Assembly: GCA_001940925.1 (NCBI GenBank)
Contig: MSGZ01000023.1
Location: 57,408-121,407, forward strand
Direction: 5' to 3'
Source of the DNA: Ruminococcus sp. Phil11
Lineage (GTDB): Bacteria; Bacillota; Clostridia; Oscillospirales; Ruminococcaceae
Length of the DNA stretch: 64,000 nucleotides
In this document: positions 32,667 through 39,609 of the stretch, in pieces
Layout: every line of letters begins with the position of its first letter
How positions within the stretch are numbered: the first letter of the stretch is position 1
Position numbers and translations under genes: made by a program
The notes under the pieces: model-generated
Told to the model about the DNA's origin: nothing
Database searches by the model: none
What the model saw: only the letters and a program-made list of their open reading frames with translations

Positions 32667-33752
32667 ATGAGAATACTGGTTTACGGCTGCGGCGTGATCG
32701 GTTCTTTGCTGGTGCATACGCTGTGCAGGGCGGGCAATGATGTAACGGTCGTTTCCAAAGGCGCATGGGGCGATGTATTGCAGGAAAACGGGCTGCGTAT
32801 CCATCATCAGCTGCAGCATAAAGATACTGTCGATCATCCCAAAGTTGCGAGAGAATTGCCGGATGCACATTTTGACCTTGTATTTTCAGTCATGCAGGGC
32901 TGTCAGCAGAAAAATGTTCTCCGCGAGTTAGCGAAGGCTGATGCTCCGGCCGTTGTACTGGTCGGCAACAATCCCGAAGCCGCTGACATGGAGCGTGAGA
33001 TCCTTGCGCTGTCTGACACTCCGAAAACCGTACTGTTCGGTTTTCAGGGAACGGCAGGTGTCCGCAGCACGAACAGCGTAAACTGTCTGCACATCGGCAG
33101 CGGCGCAATGACAGTCGGCGGACTGCATCGTGCATTGACTGCAAACGAACAGCAAACGCTGCTTGAAGCATTCGGAGATTCCGGCTATCAGCTGACCTTT
33201 GAAGATGACATGGAGGGGTGGCTGCACTGTCACGCATCGTTCATCCTGCCGATCGTTTATCTCAGCTATCATTACGGCTGTGATCTGCGGCAAGCAAACG
33301 GAAAAGACATTGCTTCCATGATGAAAGCCGCAGAGGAAGCTTACGACCTGATTGCTGCCTGCGGAATTGAGATTCGTCCGAAGGGTGATGCGGATTATTT
33401 CAGAAGCAAGCCGAAGCTGGCAGCTCTGAAAGCGATCATGTATATCATGAGCCAGACAAAGCTCGGTGAGCTGGCTGCAACCGACCATTGCCGGAATGCT
33501 GTCACGGAAATGGAATGGCTCGATACTGCTTTTGAAGCCCTGCGGCAGGCGCATCCCGAACACATCATGCCGGAATGGGAAAAGCTGCGGCATGCAATGC
33601 CGTCATGGGATGAGATCCATGAAACCTACGATCACGGAACAAAGATCACCGTATGTGATCCGTCAGCAAGGCGCAGAAAGATTGCAGCGGGATTGCTGCT
33701 TGCAGGCGGATTGGCTGCGGCTTTCTGTGTTTATCAAAAGCGAAAGAAGTGA
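32667..33752 (+). CDS. Ketopantoate reductase (PanE/ApbA)-like protein with C-terminal membrane anchor
   Basis: A 361-residue protein with an NAD(P)-binding Rossmann start (MRILVYGCGVIGSLLVHTL) and the PanE body, including GNNPEAADM and the substrate-domain Lys/Asn region near residue 205. Unlike PanE (about 300 residues) it ends in a membrane helix, AAGLLLAGGLAAAFCVYQ, followed by KRKK. The anchor and the location among membrane transport genes argue against pantothenate synthesis. Reduction of a thiazoline or other siderophore group, as done by unrelated reductases in pyochelin and yersiniabactin synthesis, is possible but unproven. Confidence 0.75.
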   Translation: MRILVYGCGVIGSLLVHTLCRAGNDVTVVSKGAWGDVLQENGLRIHHQLQHKDTVDHPKVARELPDAHFDLVFSVMQGCQQKNVLRELAKADAPAVVLVGNNPEAADMEREILALSDTPKTVLFGFQGTAGVRSTNSVNCLHIGSGAMTVGGLHRALTANEQQTLLEAFGDSGYQLTFEDDMEGWLHCHASFILPIVYLSYHYGCDLRQANGKDIASMMKAAEEAYDLIAACGIEIRPKGDADYFRSKPKLAALKAIMYIMSQTKLGELAATDHCRNAVTEMEWLDTAFEALRQAHPEHIMPEWEKLRHAMPSWDEIHETYDHGTKITVCDPSARRRKIAAGLLLAGGLAAAFCVYQKRKK

Positions 33753-33756
33753 TAGC

Positions 33757-34473
33757 GTGACATACAATGACATCGGTATCGACAGCACCTTTGACCGGAA
33801 TCGCATCCGCAAGCTGTTTCTCATCGGACTGCTCGGCGGCTGCATGACCTTTGTCGGGGACTGGCTGCTCGGATACGGCGTGTACGATGAAAGCCTGACA
33901 GGACTGGAAAAGAAACTGTCGCAGTATCTTGTCTTATCAGACGGAAAGCTGTTCTGGTCGGCTTTTCTCGGTCTGATAGGTATTTCACTGGAGGGGCTGT
34001 GCTATTTCGGCATCTACAGATTGATTGCAAGCGGCAATAGGAAACACGCTCATGTATTCCGAAGCGGTGTATTCGGATATATGCTGTTTGCAGCCTGCGG
34101 CGTTCATGTGCCGTGCCTCTCGACTGTGTTTTTCTATAAGCACATGATGCTGGCATCGCCTGACAATGCATATGATCTGACAGTGAGATTCGGCTTATAC
34201 TTCCTGCTGCCGGCTATGATACTGTTCCTGATATTCTTCATTGTCATGAGTGCTGCACAGATCAGTGCATTTGCAAAAGGAGTAACACCGTATCCGAAAT
34301 GGTGCTGGATCTTCTCAATGCCTGTCGGCATGGCGGCGACAATGCTGCTGAAATTCGCAGGCAATCATGCGGTTATAAACGGTCTGACCGCCGCATGGAT
34401 CAGCATCGGCAATATCTGGACGTTCGGCGGATTGCTGCTGACAATGAGACTGGCACAGAGGGAAAGGCGATGA
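33757..34473 (+). CDS. Integral membrane protein, DUF6796-like
   Basis: A 238-residue protein, start set at GTG 33757, after an AGAAG site and the preceding stop; the frame continues upstream inside the PanE-like gene but cannot be coding there. Six or seven membrane helices; the segment GDWLLGYGVYDESLTGLEKKLS resembles a clostridial family of unknown function. It overlaps the next ATC-hydrolase-like gene by ATGA. Context only suggests a role in the iron-box cluster. Confidence 0.65.
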   Translation: MTYNDIGIDSTFDRNRIRKLFLIGLLGGCMTFVGDWLLGYGVYDESLTGLEKKLSQYLVLSDGKLFWSAFLGLIGISLEGLCYFGIYRLIASGNRKHAHVFRSGVFGYMLFAACGVHVPCLSTVFFYKHMMLASPDNAYDLTVRFGLYFLLPAMILFLIFFIVMSAAQISAFAKGVTPYPKWCWIFSMPVGMAATMLLKFAGNHAVINGLTAAWISIGNIWTFGGLLLTMRLAQRERR

Positions 34474-35081
34474 AAGATAAAGCAAGAAAATACGCCAAAC
34501 TGTTCTCTAAGGCGATGAAAAAGCTCGGCAGGAGCGATTATAAAAAACTTGAACGCGTTTTCTGTCAGCGGTACACTGCGCATCAGAAATCCGAGATGTA
34601 TCAGAAATATCGCAAAAACTATCCTTCTATCGGCACGGATAAGGTCTACATCGGCATCACGTTTGCGCAGATCATGCTGAAACTCGGCTATTCGCTGGAT
34701 GAAGCGATTGTTGCATGGGAAACGTACATGATGGCGGATAAGCTGCGTATAATTGAGGGATTCATCCGGCTTGCCGATTTCTTTGGGAAAGGATACCGCC
34801 TTTGCGGAAACTGGCTGGACAAGGACAAGCAGACACGCGACAAAGACGGCTCGATCCTCTATGAATCCTATCATTACAATGACCGTGAGCTGGAATACAA
34901 AATACACACCTGTGCCTATGTCACGCTGTTTGAGCATTATCATATCCGGAAATTCTGCAAGGCGTTCTGCAACAACGACCTATGTATGTGTGTGCTGCGT
35001 AAAAGTGCAAGATTTATCAGATATTCGGATCGGGTTGACGGTGATTACTGCCATGACAAGCTGATCAATCTGTCACGTTAG
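34470..35081 (+). CDS. ATC hydrolase family protein, divergent second copy
   Basis: A 203-residue protein starting at the ATG at 34470, in ATGA overlap with the gene before. The C-terminal half keeps the ATC-hydrolase pattern: CAYVTLFEHYHIRKFCKAFCNND, then SARFIRYSDRVDGDYCHDKLI, with cysteines in analogous positions to the copy at 31408. The N-terminus (AKLFSKAMKKLGRSDYKKLE) has a degraded twin at 20373-20486. Substrate unknown. Two intact copies plus one fossil mark repeated duplication of this family here. Confidence 0.72.
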   Translation: MKDKARKYAKLFSKAMKKLGRSDYKKLERVFCQRYTAHQKSEMYQKYRKNYPSIGTDKVYIGITFAQIMLKLGYSLDEAIVAWETYMMADKLRIIEGFIRLADFFGKGYRLCGNWLDKDKQTRDKDGSILYESYHYNDRELEYKIHTCAYVTLFEHYHIRKFCKAFCNNDLCMCVLRKSARFIRYSDRVDGDYCHDKLINLSR

Positions 35082-35093
35082 GAGGACAAGCGT

Positions 35094-36083
35094 ATGAAAT
35101 TTGATAAACAGGATAAAGTGGTAAAGGCACCCGATGCGCTGAACAATCCGCTTTATAGGCTGACAAAGGCACTCGTGAAGGCTGCAAAGATCAGGAATAG
35201 CCTTGTCGGTACAAAGGAAGAAGTCCTTGCAAAAGCGGCGAAAATGAATGCGAAGAACCGCCGTTTTGTTATGCCGACAGATAACAAGGCTCACTATACC
35301 GATCATCTGATACAGGAGCAGTATCACTGCCTTGAAATCAACATTGAAAAGAAGCGTCGGAAGAATGCAGTGCTGTTCGTATTCGGCGGCGGTATGATAC
35401 TTGGCTCGGATAAGGGCGATGTGGGACTTTCCCGAAAGATAGCCGAGAAAACAAATGCAGATGTGTGGTTCCCCTATTATCCGCTCTGCCACGAACATGA
35501 TATGCTTGAAAATGTACAGATGATCTATGCGTGCTATGCAAAAATGCTGACGTTTTACAAGCCTGAAAACATCGTATTTCTTGGCTTTTCATCCGGCGGT
35601 GCACTGATACTCGATCTTATCACATATATCAATGAGCTGAATAACAGCGGGAGCAGTATCCCGATGCCCGGAATGCTGATACCTGTTTCTCCCGGAAGTG
35701 TTCCTGTCACCGAGGCTGAAAAGGCGGCAATCAATAAACTGGACGATCGGGACATCATGATACCTGCGGGGTATATGTATACCGCCCGTGAGATCATGTG
35801 TCACGGCAAAGACATTCCGGAAAAGTACATTGCAACGGCGCACGGAGATTTTCGCAATGCTCCCATAACGCATTTCTATTACGGCAGCGCCGAAACGCTG
35901 TACGCCTTTGCGCCGAGCTATGCCGAAAGCTACCGGAAAGCAGGAGCAAAGTGTGTAATCCATGTCGGGAAAGGTATGCATCACTGTTACGCACTGCAAT
36001 ATTTCATTCCCGGCTGCAAGCCAGCGTTTGATGAAGTAATGCGGCTCGTTCAAAACTATTTCAAAAAGGAGAAACGAGTATGA
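35094..36083 (+). CDS. Alpha/beta hydrolase (hormone-sensitive-lipase-like esterase)
   Basis: A 329-residue cytoplasmic hydrolase. The oxyanion-hole region FVFGGGMILGSD is near residue 100, the nucleophile elbow GFSSGGALILDL near 164 and the catalytic histidine region HVGKGMHHCYALQYF near 297. The family cleaves esters of varied size. In siderophore systems, esterases release iron from the imported ligand, which would fit this iron-box cluster, but no substrate can be read from sequence. It starts after a GGAGG site 12 nt past the ATC-hydrolase gene. Confidence 0.82.
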   Translation: MKFDKQDKVVKAPDALNNPLYRLTKALVKAAKIRNSLVGTKEEVLAKAAKMNAKNRRFVMPTDNKAHYTDHLIQEQYHCLEINIEKKRRKNAVLFVFGGGMILGSDKGDVGLSRKIAEKTNADVWFPYYPLCHEHDMLENVQMIYACYAKMLTFYKPENIVFLGFSSGGALILDLITYINELNNSGSSIPMPGMLIPVSPGSVPVTEAEKAAINKLDDRDIMIPAGYMYTAREIMCHGKDIPEKYIATAHGDFRNAPITHFYYGSAETLYAFAPSYAESYRKAGAKCVIHVGKGMHHCYALQYFIPGCKPAFDEVMRLVQNYFKKEKRV

Positions 36084-36652
36084 GAACAGAAAACAAATGG
36101 AGCAAGAAAAACGCTCTGTGGATGCTGCTGTATGTTGTCCTGTACGTTGTAATGTCTGTAATCGTCTGTGTATTGGGTTCGATACATCCGATATTCTTCG
36201 TCTGCTATCAGATCACCGCGGGTTTGCTTGTAACAGGCGTCGCAGCAAAAGCCTTTGATAAAATCAGAACGTTCGGAGCTGCCTGCTGTTTGTCGCTTGG
36301 AATGCTTGTTACATTCCTTGCAATGCAGGACGCAAATCTTTGGCATTGTTTGCCGGTTATCATCATCGCAATCCTTGCTGAAATCGTCCGCTTGATTTTT
36401 CAGTATAACGCAGCAGGCAATATGATCGCAGCAGTAATTATGTCGTTTTCGACGTTTGGATATTACGGACAGATCTGGTTCAACCGTGATTATACCTACG
36501 AGTGTGCCGTTGAGGAGATGCCCGCCGGATATGCAGAAACCCTTATGAGCTGCAGCCCTGCATGGGCGTTTCCCGTTGTAATCATAATCGGAATCGCTGT
36601 TGCTGCGGTGATTTATCATACAACGAAAATGCTGTTCCGTATTGAAAAATAA
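36080..36652 (+). CDS. MptD/Trep_Strep-family ECF transporter S component-like protein
   Basis: A 190-residue protein with five or six membrane helices. It fits the Trep_Strep (MptD) group: WMLLYVVLYVVMSVIVCVLG near the start, HPIFFVCYQITAGLLVTG, then AAGNMIAAVIMSFSTFGYYGQIW near 113. Members are S components of ECF vitamin/metal transporters, often found in siderophore-like loci. No ECF ATPase or T component is in this window. ATGA overlap with the esterase gene. Confidence 0.7.
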   Translation: MRTENKWSKKNALWMLLYVVLYVVMSVIVCVLGSIHPIFFVCYQITAGLLVTGVAAKAFDKIRTFGAACCLSLGMLVTFLAMQDANLWHCLPVIIIAILAEIVRLIFQYNAAGNMIAAVIMSFSTFGYYGQIWFNRDYTYECAVEEMPAGYAETLMSCSPAWAFPVVIIIGIAVAAVIYHTTKMLFRIEK

Positions 36653-36677
36653 TGATTCAGTGAAAGGAATGGCAGAT

Positions 36678-37001
36678 ATGAGCGCAAACTATAAAAACTG
36701 GGTGCCCAACGGAATGATTACGGCATTGACAGCAGGAACGGTGATTCTTGGTGCAGGACCCGCAGCATTGCTGTGTACAAAGATGAATCCGACGCTGAAA
36801 AAGGCACTTGCCGGAACTGCAGGCGCAGGCACACTTGTCTGCCGTGCGATGACAGCATGGAGCATCTATGCACACGATAAATTCTCCTATGACGGCAAAC
36901 GTCAGCTTTCCAAAGAAATCGTTGAGGGTACTGCTGAATACGTCACGCTGCCAGAAGGCGGTGTCGGACTGGACGTGCTTCTTGCATTTGGACTGCTATG
37001 A
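36678..37001 (+). pseudogene. Truncated SAM-dependent methyltransferase (N-terminal part only)
   Basis: 107 codons beginning MSANYKNWVPNGMITALTAG, with a hydrophobic N-terminal region, then FSYDGKRQLSKEIVEG and LPEGGVGLDV. In full-length class I methyltransferases the LPEGG segment leads into a GLDVGCGSG motif. Here the sequence breaks at that motif and continues in the same frame, after TGA, as the C-terminal part of the small membrane protein family. The SAM-binding domain is absent, so this is a deletion-junction pseudogene. An ATG at 36669 and a TTG at 36642 are alternative starts. Confidence 0.68.
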
Positions 37002-37277
37002 TTCCACAGCGAACAGGTTTCATTTTTGCAGGTGCTGAAGTATATTTTCATAATCGCTGTGACATGGAATGTGGTTGACCTGCTGATTACGGATTGGCTG
37101 ATCGTATGCACGATCACGCCGAAATGGATCATTTTAAGAGGAACAGAGGGCTGCAAGGGCTATAAAGACTATTTCTTTCATTTCAAAGGCTTTCTGATCG
37201 GATGTGTATATACAACCATTATGGCTCTGTTGTTTTCAGGAAGAGGCTATGGGATTCTGTACTTCCTGATATGGTAG
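37002..37277 (+). pseudogene. C-terminal remnant of the small membrane protein family fused behind the truncated methyltransferase
   Basis: In frame with the truncated methyltransferase and separated from it only by TGA (36999-37001). It encodes VLKYIFIIAVTWNVVDLLIT, then DWLIVCTITPKWIILRGTEG and two terminal hydrophobic stretches. These match the 32149 protein (FDGVVIDKLWVGHSKFWILKGTED). No start codon with a ribosome site precedes it. Probably not translated as an independent protein, though a TTG at 37026 is open. Confidence 0.6.
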
Positions 37278-37307
37278 TGAATTTGACAAAAAGAAAGGTG
37301 GTGCATC

Positions 37308-38090
37308 ATGCAAAAAGAAGTAATCAGCGGTCTGCTGCTGCCTTTTCTCGGTACATCTCTGGGTTCAGCTTGTGTGTTTTTCATGAAGCACGACCTGAGG
37401 AGAAACGTTCAGCGGGCATTGACCGGTTTTGCCGCTGGCGTGATGACAGCAGCTTCGATATGGAGTCTGATCATTCCTGCTATGGATATGTCAGAGAATT
37501 TGGGCAAACTTGCATTTCTGCCTGCGGTGATCGGATTCTGGTGCGGTGTTCTGTTTCTTCTGCTGCTTGACAGCCTGATACCGCATCTGCACATGAATTC
37601 CGAAAATGCTGAGGGACTGCCTTCAAAGCTGGCACGGACGACGATGATGGTGCTTGCAGTCACACTGCATAATATCCCGGAAGGAATGGCAGTCGGAATC
37701 GTATACGCAGGCTTCATGACGGGTTCAGCAGAAATGACTGCAGGCGGCGCACTGGCTCTGGCGCTCGGCATTGCGATACAGAATTTTCCTGAAGGCGCGA
37801 TCATTTCAATGCCGCTTCACGCAGAGGGAAAAAGCAAAGGAAAGGCATTTGCTGACGGTGTATTGTCAGGCGCAGTTGAACCGGCCGGCGCACTCCTAAC
37901 CATACTGTTCGCAAGTCGGTTGCTGCCGGTTATGCCGTATCTTCTGAGCTTTGCTGCCGGTGCTATGATCTATGTCGTAGTGGAAGAGCTGATACCCGAA
38001 ATGTCAGAGGGCGAACATTCTAATATCGGTGTCATTTTGTTTTCTGTCGGCTTTACGCTGATGATGATATTGGATGTGGCGCTTGGATAG
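37308..38090 (+). CDS. ZIP family divalent metal transporter
   Basis: A 260-residue transporter with about eight membrane helices. The metal-site helices are typical of ZIP/ZupT proteins: TLHNIPEGMAVGIVYAG near residue 122, IAIQNFPEGAIISMP near 162, and VEELIPEM near 229. A His loop (IPHLHMNSENAE) lies after the second helix. Imports Zn2+, Mn2+ or Fe2+ into the cytoplasm. The ATG follows AAAGGTGGTG. It is in line with the iron-box cluster genes, and iron-type control by read-through is possible. Confidence 0.92.
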   Translation: MQKEVISGLLLPFLGTSLGSACVFFMKHDLRRNVQRALTGFAAGVMTAASIWSLIIPAMDMSENLGKLAFLPAVIGFWCGVLFLLLLDSLIPHLHMNSENAEGLPSKLARTTMMVLAVTLHNIPEGMAVGIVYAGFMTGSAEMTAGGALALALGIAIQNFPEGAIISMPLHAEGKSKGKAFADGVLSGAVEPAGALLTILFASRLLPVMPYLLSFAAGAMIYVVVEELIPEMSEGEHSNIGVILFSVGFTLMMILDVALG

Positions 38091-38100
38091 GAGAGATATA

Positions 38101-38592
38101 ATGAAGCAAAAAGAGCATTTACCGTTATTCGGTGTCGGACCGGTCTATGTCTACACCATTGCCATAATCACGCTCGTTGCTTTCCTATGCAGAAATCTGT
38201 CCGTATTTGAAGCAGGAAAGCTGATCAGGATCAAATCTCTGCTAATCATTCTTGGGAGCATCCTGATTATGATCGGAGCAGTCATGTGGATCATGGCGGT
38301 GATCGTATCAAAAGTCGATGACAATATCAAAAAGAATCATCTCGTAACGACTGGTATTTATGCTTGGGTACGAAATCCGATCTATTCGGCGTGTATGTTT
38401 GCATGCACAGGATTTATTCTGATGACAGGCAATGCATTTTTCTTTGGATTGCCTATTATTTACTGGCTTTTCATGACAGTTCTGATGAAGCATACGGAAG
38501 AAAAATGGCTGCGTGAACTTTACGGACAGGAGTATGAGGATTACTGCAAGCGTGTCAATCGGTGTATTCCATGGAAAACAAACATAAAGTGA
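38101..38592 (+). CDS. Isoprenylcysteine carboxyl methyltransferase / PEMT-like membrane methyltransferase
   Basis: A 163-residue membrane protein, start at ATG 38101 after GGAGAG. Four helices and the family core GIYAWVRNPIYSACMFACTG near residue 89, then EEKWLRELYGQEYEDYCKRVNRCIPW at the C-terminus. The core motif binds SAM. Bacterial members methylate membrane-associated or hydrophobic small substrates; the substrate here is unknown. It lies 10 nt after the ZIP gene. Confidence 0.85.
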   Translation: MKQKEHLPLFGVGPVYVYTIAIITLVAFLCRNLSVFEAGKLIRIKSLLIILGSILIMIGAVMWIMAVIVSKVDDNIKKNHLVTTGIYAWVRNPIYSACMFACTGFILMTGNAFFFGLPIIYWLFMTVLMKHTEEKWLRELYGQEYEDYCKRVNRCIPWKTNIK

Positions 38593-38602
38593 AGGCAAAT
38601 TT

Positions 38603-38719
38603 ATGAAAAACTTTGAATTCGGAGAAGAAAACAGTAAATCGCTGATGATTCATTACGGATTGCTGATAAGATTGATCAGGATGTCTCGTTGTTTTTGGGA
38701 TGTATCGGCAGAACGATAA
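38603..38719 (+). pseudogene. Truncated alpha/beta-hydrolase-like reading frame
   Basis: 38 codons starting MKNFEFGEENSKSLMIHYGL, which resembles the first strand of a gut-Firmicute alpha/beta hydrolase family, then a break into unrelated sequence and a stop. Very likely a deleted gene immediately before the NRPS promoter. No active-site motifs are present. Confidence 0.4.
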
Positions 38720-38729
38720 AAAAAGGGGC

Positions 38730-38758
38730 TTGACAAACAGAGAAAAATCGTGTATGAT
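38730..38758 (+). promoter_or_regulatory. Promoter of the NRPS operon
   Basis: TTGACA (38730-38735), 17 bases, TATGAT (38753-38758), 143 nt upstream of the first gene. Unlike the other iron-box promoters, the dyad is about 50 nt past the predicted start. Confidence 0.82.
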
Positions 38759-38768
38759 ATTCTGTGGA

Positions 38769-38797
38769 CTTATTTTGCAGGTATCCCTGCGAATAAG
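38769..38797 (+). promoter_or_regulatory. Hairpin in the NRPS operon leader
   Basis: CTTATT...GCAGG-TATC-CCTGC...AATAAG: a stem with one bulge and a 4-base loop, beginning about 4 nt after the predicted transcription start and followed by ACTTTTCTTTT. It could protect the 5' end of the long mRNA or act as a weak attenuator. Confidence 0.5.
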
Positions 38798-38816
38798 ACT
38801 TTTCTTTTGCGCCCCA

Positions 38817-38832
38817 GTTAGCGGAATCTAAC
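38817..38832 (+). promoter_or_regulatory. Iron-box-like operator in the NRPS operon leader
   Basis: Perfect GTTAG-N6-CTAAC dyad, 69 nt before the first start codon. It ties the NRPS operon to the same regulator as feo and the ABC cluster. At +50 it would act as a roadblock to elongation unless another promoter lies nearer. Confidence 0.76.
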
Positions 38833-38900
38833 TAGCGGCGCGGATTTGTGCCGTATTTCTCCGGTTTTTCAAAATATCTTAGAAGAAGAAGGGTATGCAT

Positions 38901-39599
38901 ATGTTTATTGAACTGAAGAACGCCGTCAAGCGGTACGGAAAAGGTGAGAATGCTGTCAGTGCGCTGGACAACACATCTCTGGAACTTGATGTGGGAAAGA
39001 TCTGCGTGATCCTCGGTCCGTCCGGTTCCGGAAAATCCACGCTGCTGAATATGCTCGGCGGCCTGGATTCGCTCGATTCCGGTGAACTGGTGATCGGCGG
39101 AAAGAATCTGACGGCAATGAATGCGAAGCAGAAGACCATGTTCCGCAAGGAGGATATCGGTTTTGTGTTCCAGTTTTACAATCTGATCCCCGACCTGACT
39201 GTAGAGGAAAACATAGAGGTTGTACGCGATATCGCTGAGGATCCACTGAATATGGATGAGGTTCTCGGGGTACTCGGTCTGACAGAATACCGCAAGCGAT
39301 TTCCGAAAGAGCTGTCCGGCGGCCAGCAGCAGCGTGTTGCAATTGCCCGTGCCATGATCAAGCGCCCGAAGCTGCTGCTCTGCGATGAGCTGACCGGTGC
39401 ACTGGACAGTAAGTCTGCACGCACAGTTCTGGAATGTGTCGAGAACATGAATCAGAAATTCGGTACAACAATTTTGATCATCACGCATAATGATGTGATT
39501 GCAGGCATGGCAGACCGGATCATTACGATCAAAGACGGAAAGATCGCAAAGAATACCGAGAATTCTGCAAAGCTTCCGGTTAGCCAACTCGAACTGTAA
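38901..39599 (+). CDS. LolD/MacB-type ABC transporter ATP-binding protein
   Basis: A 232-residue ATPase, start placed at the second ATG (38901) because AGAAGGG lies 7 nt before it; 38895 is possible. Walker [11 protein letters not shown]-loop [13 protein letters not shown], signature [15 protein letters not shown] and Walker [12 protein letters not shown], where the usual Pro after Glu is Leu. Works with the following permease, 10 nt downstream. First gene of the NRPS operon; it may export the product or an inhibitory by-product. Confidence 0.92.
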   Translation: MFIELKNAVKRYGKGENAVSALDNTSLELDVGKICVILGPSGSGKSTLLNMLGGLDSLDSGELVIGGKNLTAMNAKQKTMFRKEDIGFVFQFYNLIPDLTVEENIEVVRDIAEDPLNMDEVLGVLGLTEYRKRFPKELSGGQQQRVAIARAMIKRPKLLLCDELTGALDSKSARTVLECVENMNQKFGTTILIITHNDVIAGMADRIITIKDGKIAKNTENSAKLPVSQLEL

Positions 39600-39609
39600 G
39601 GAGGCTGCA

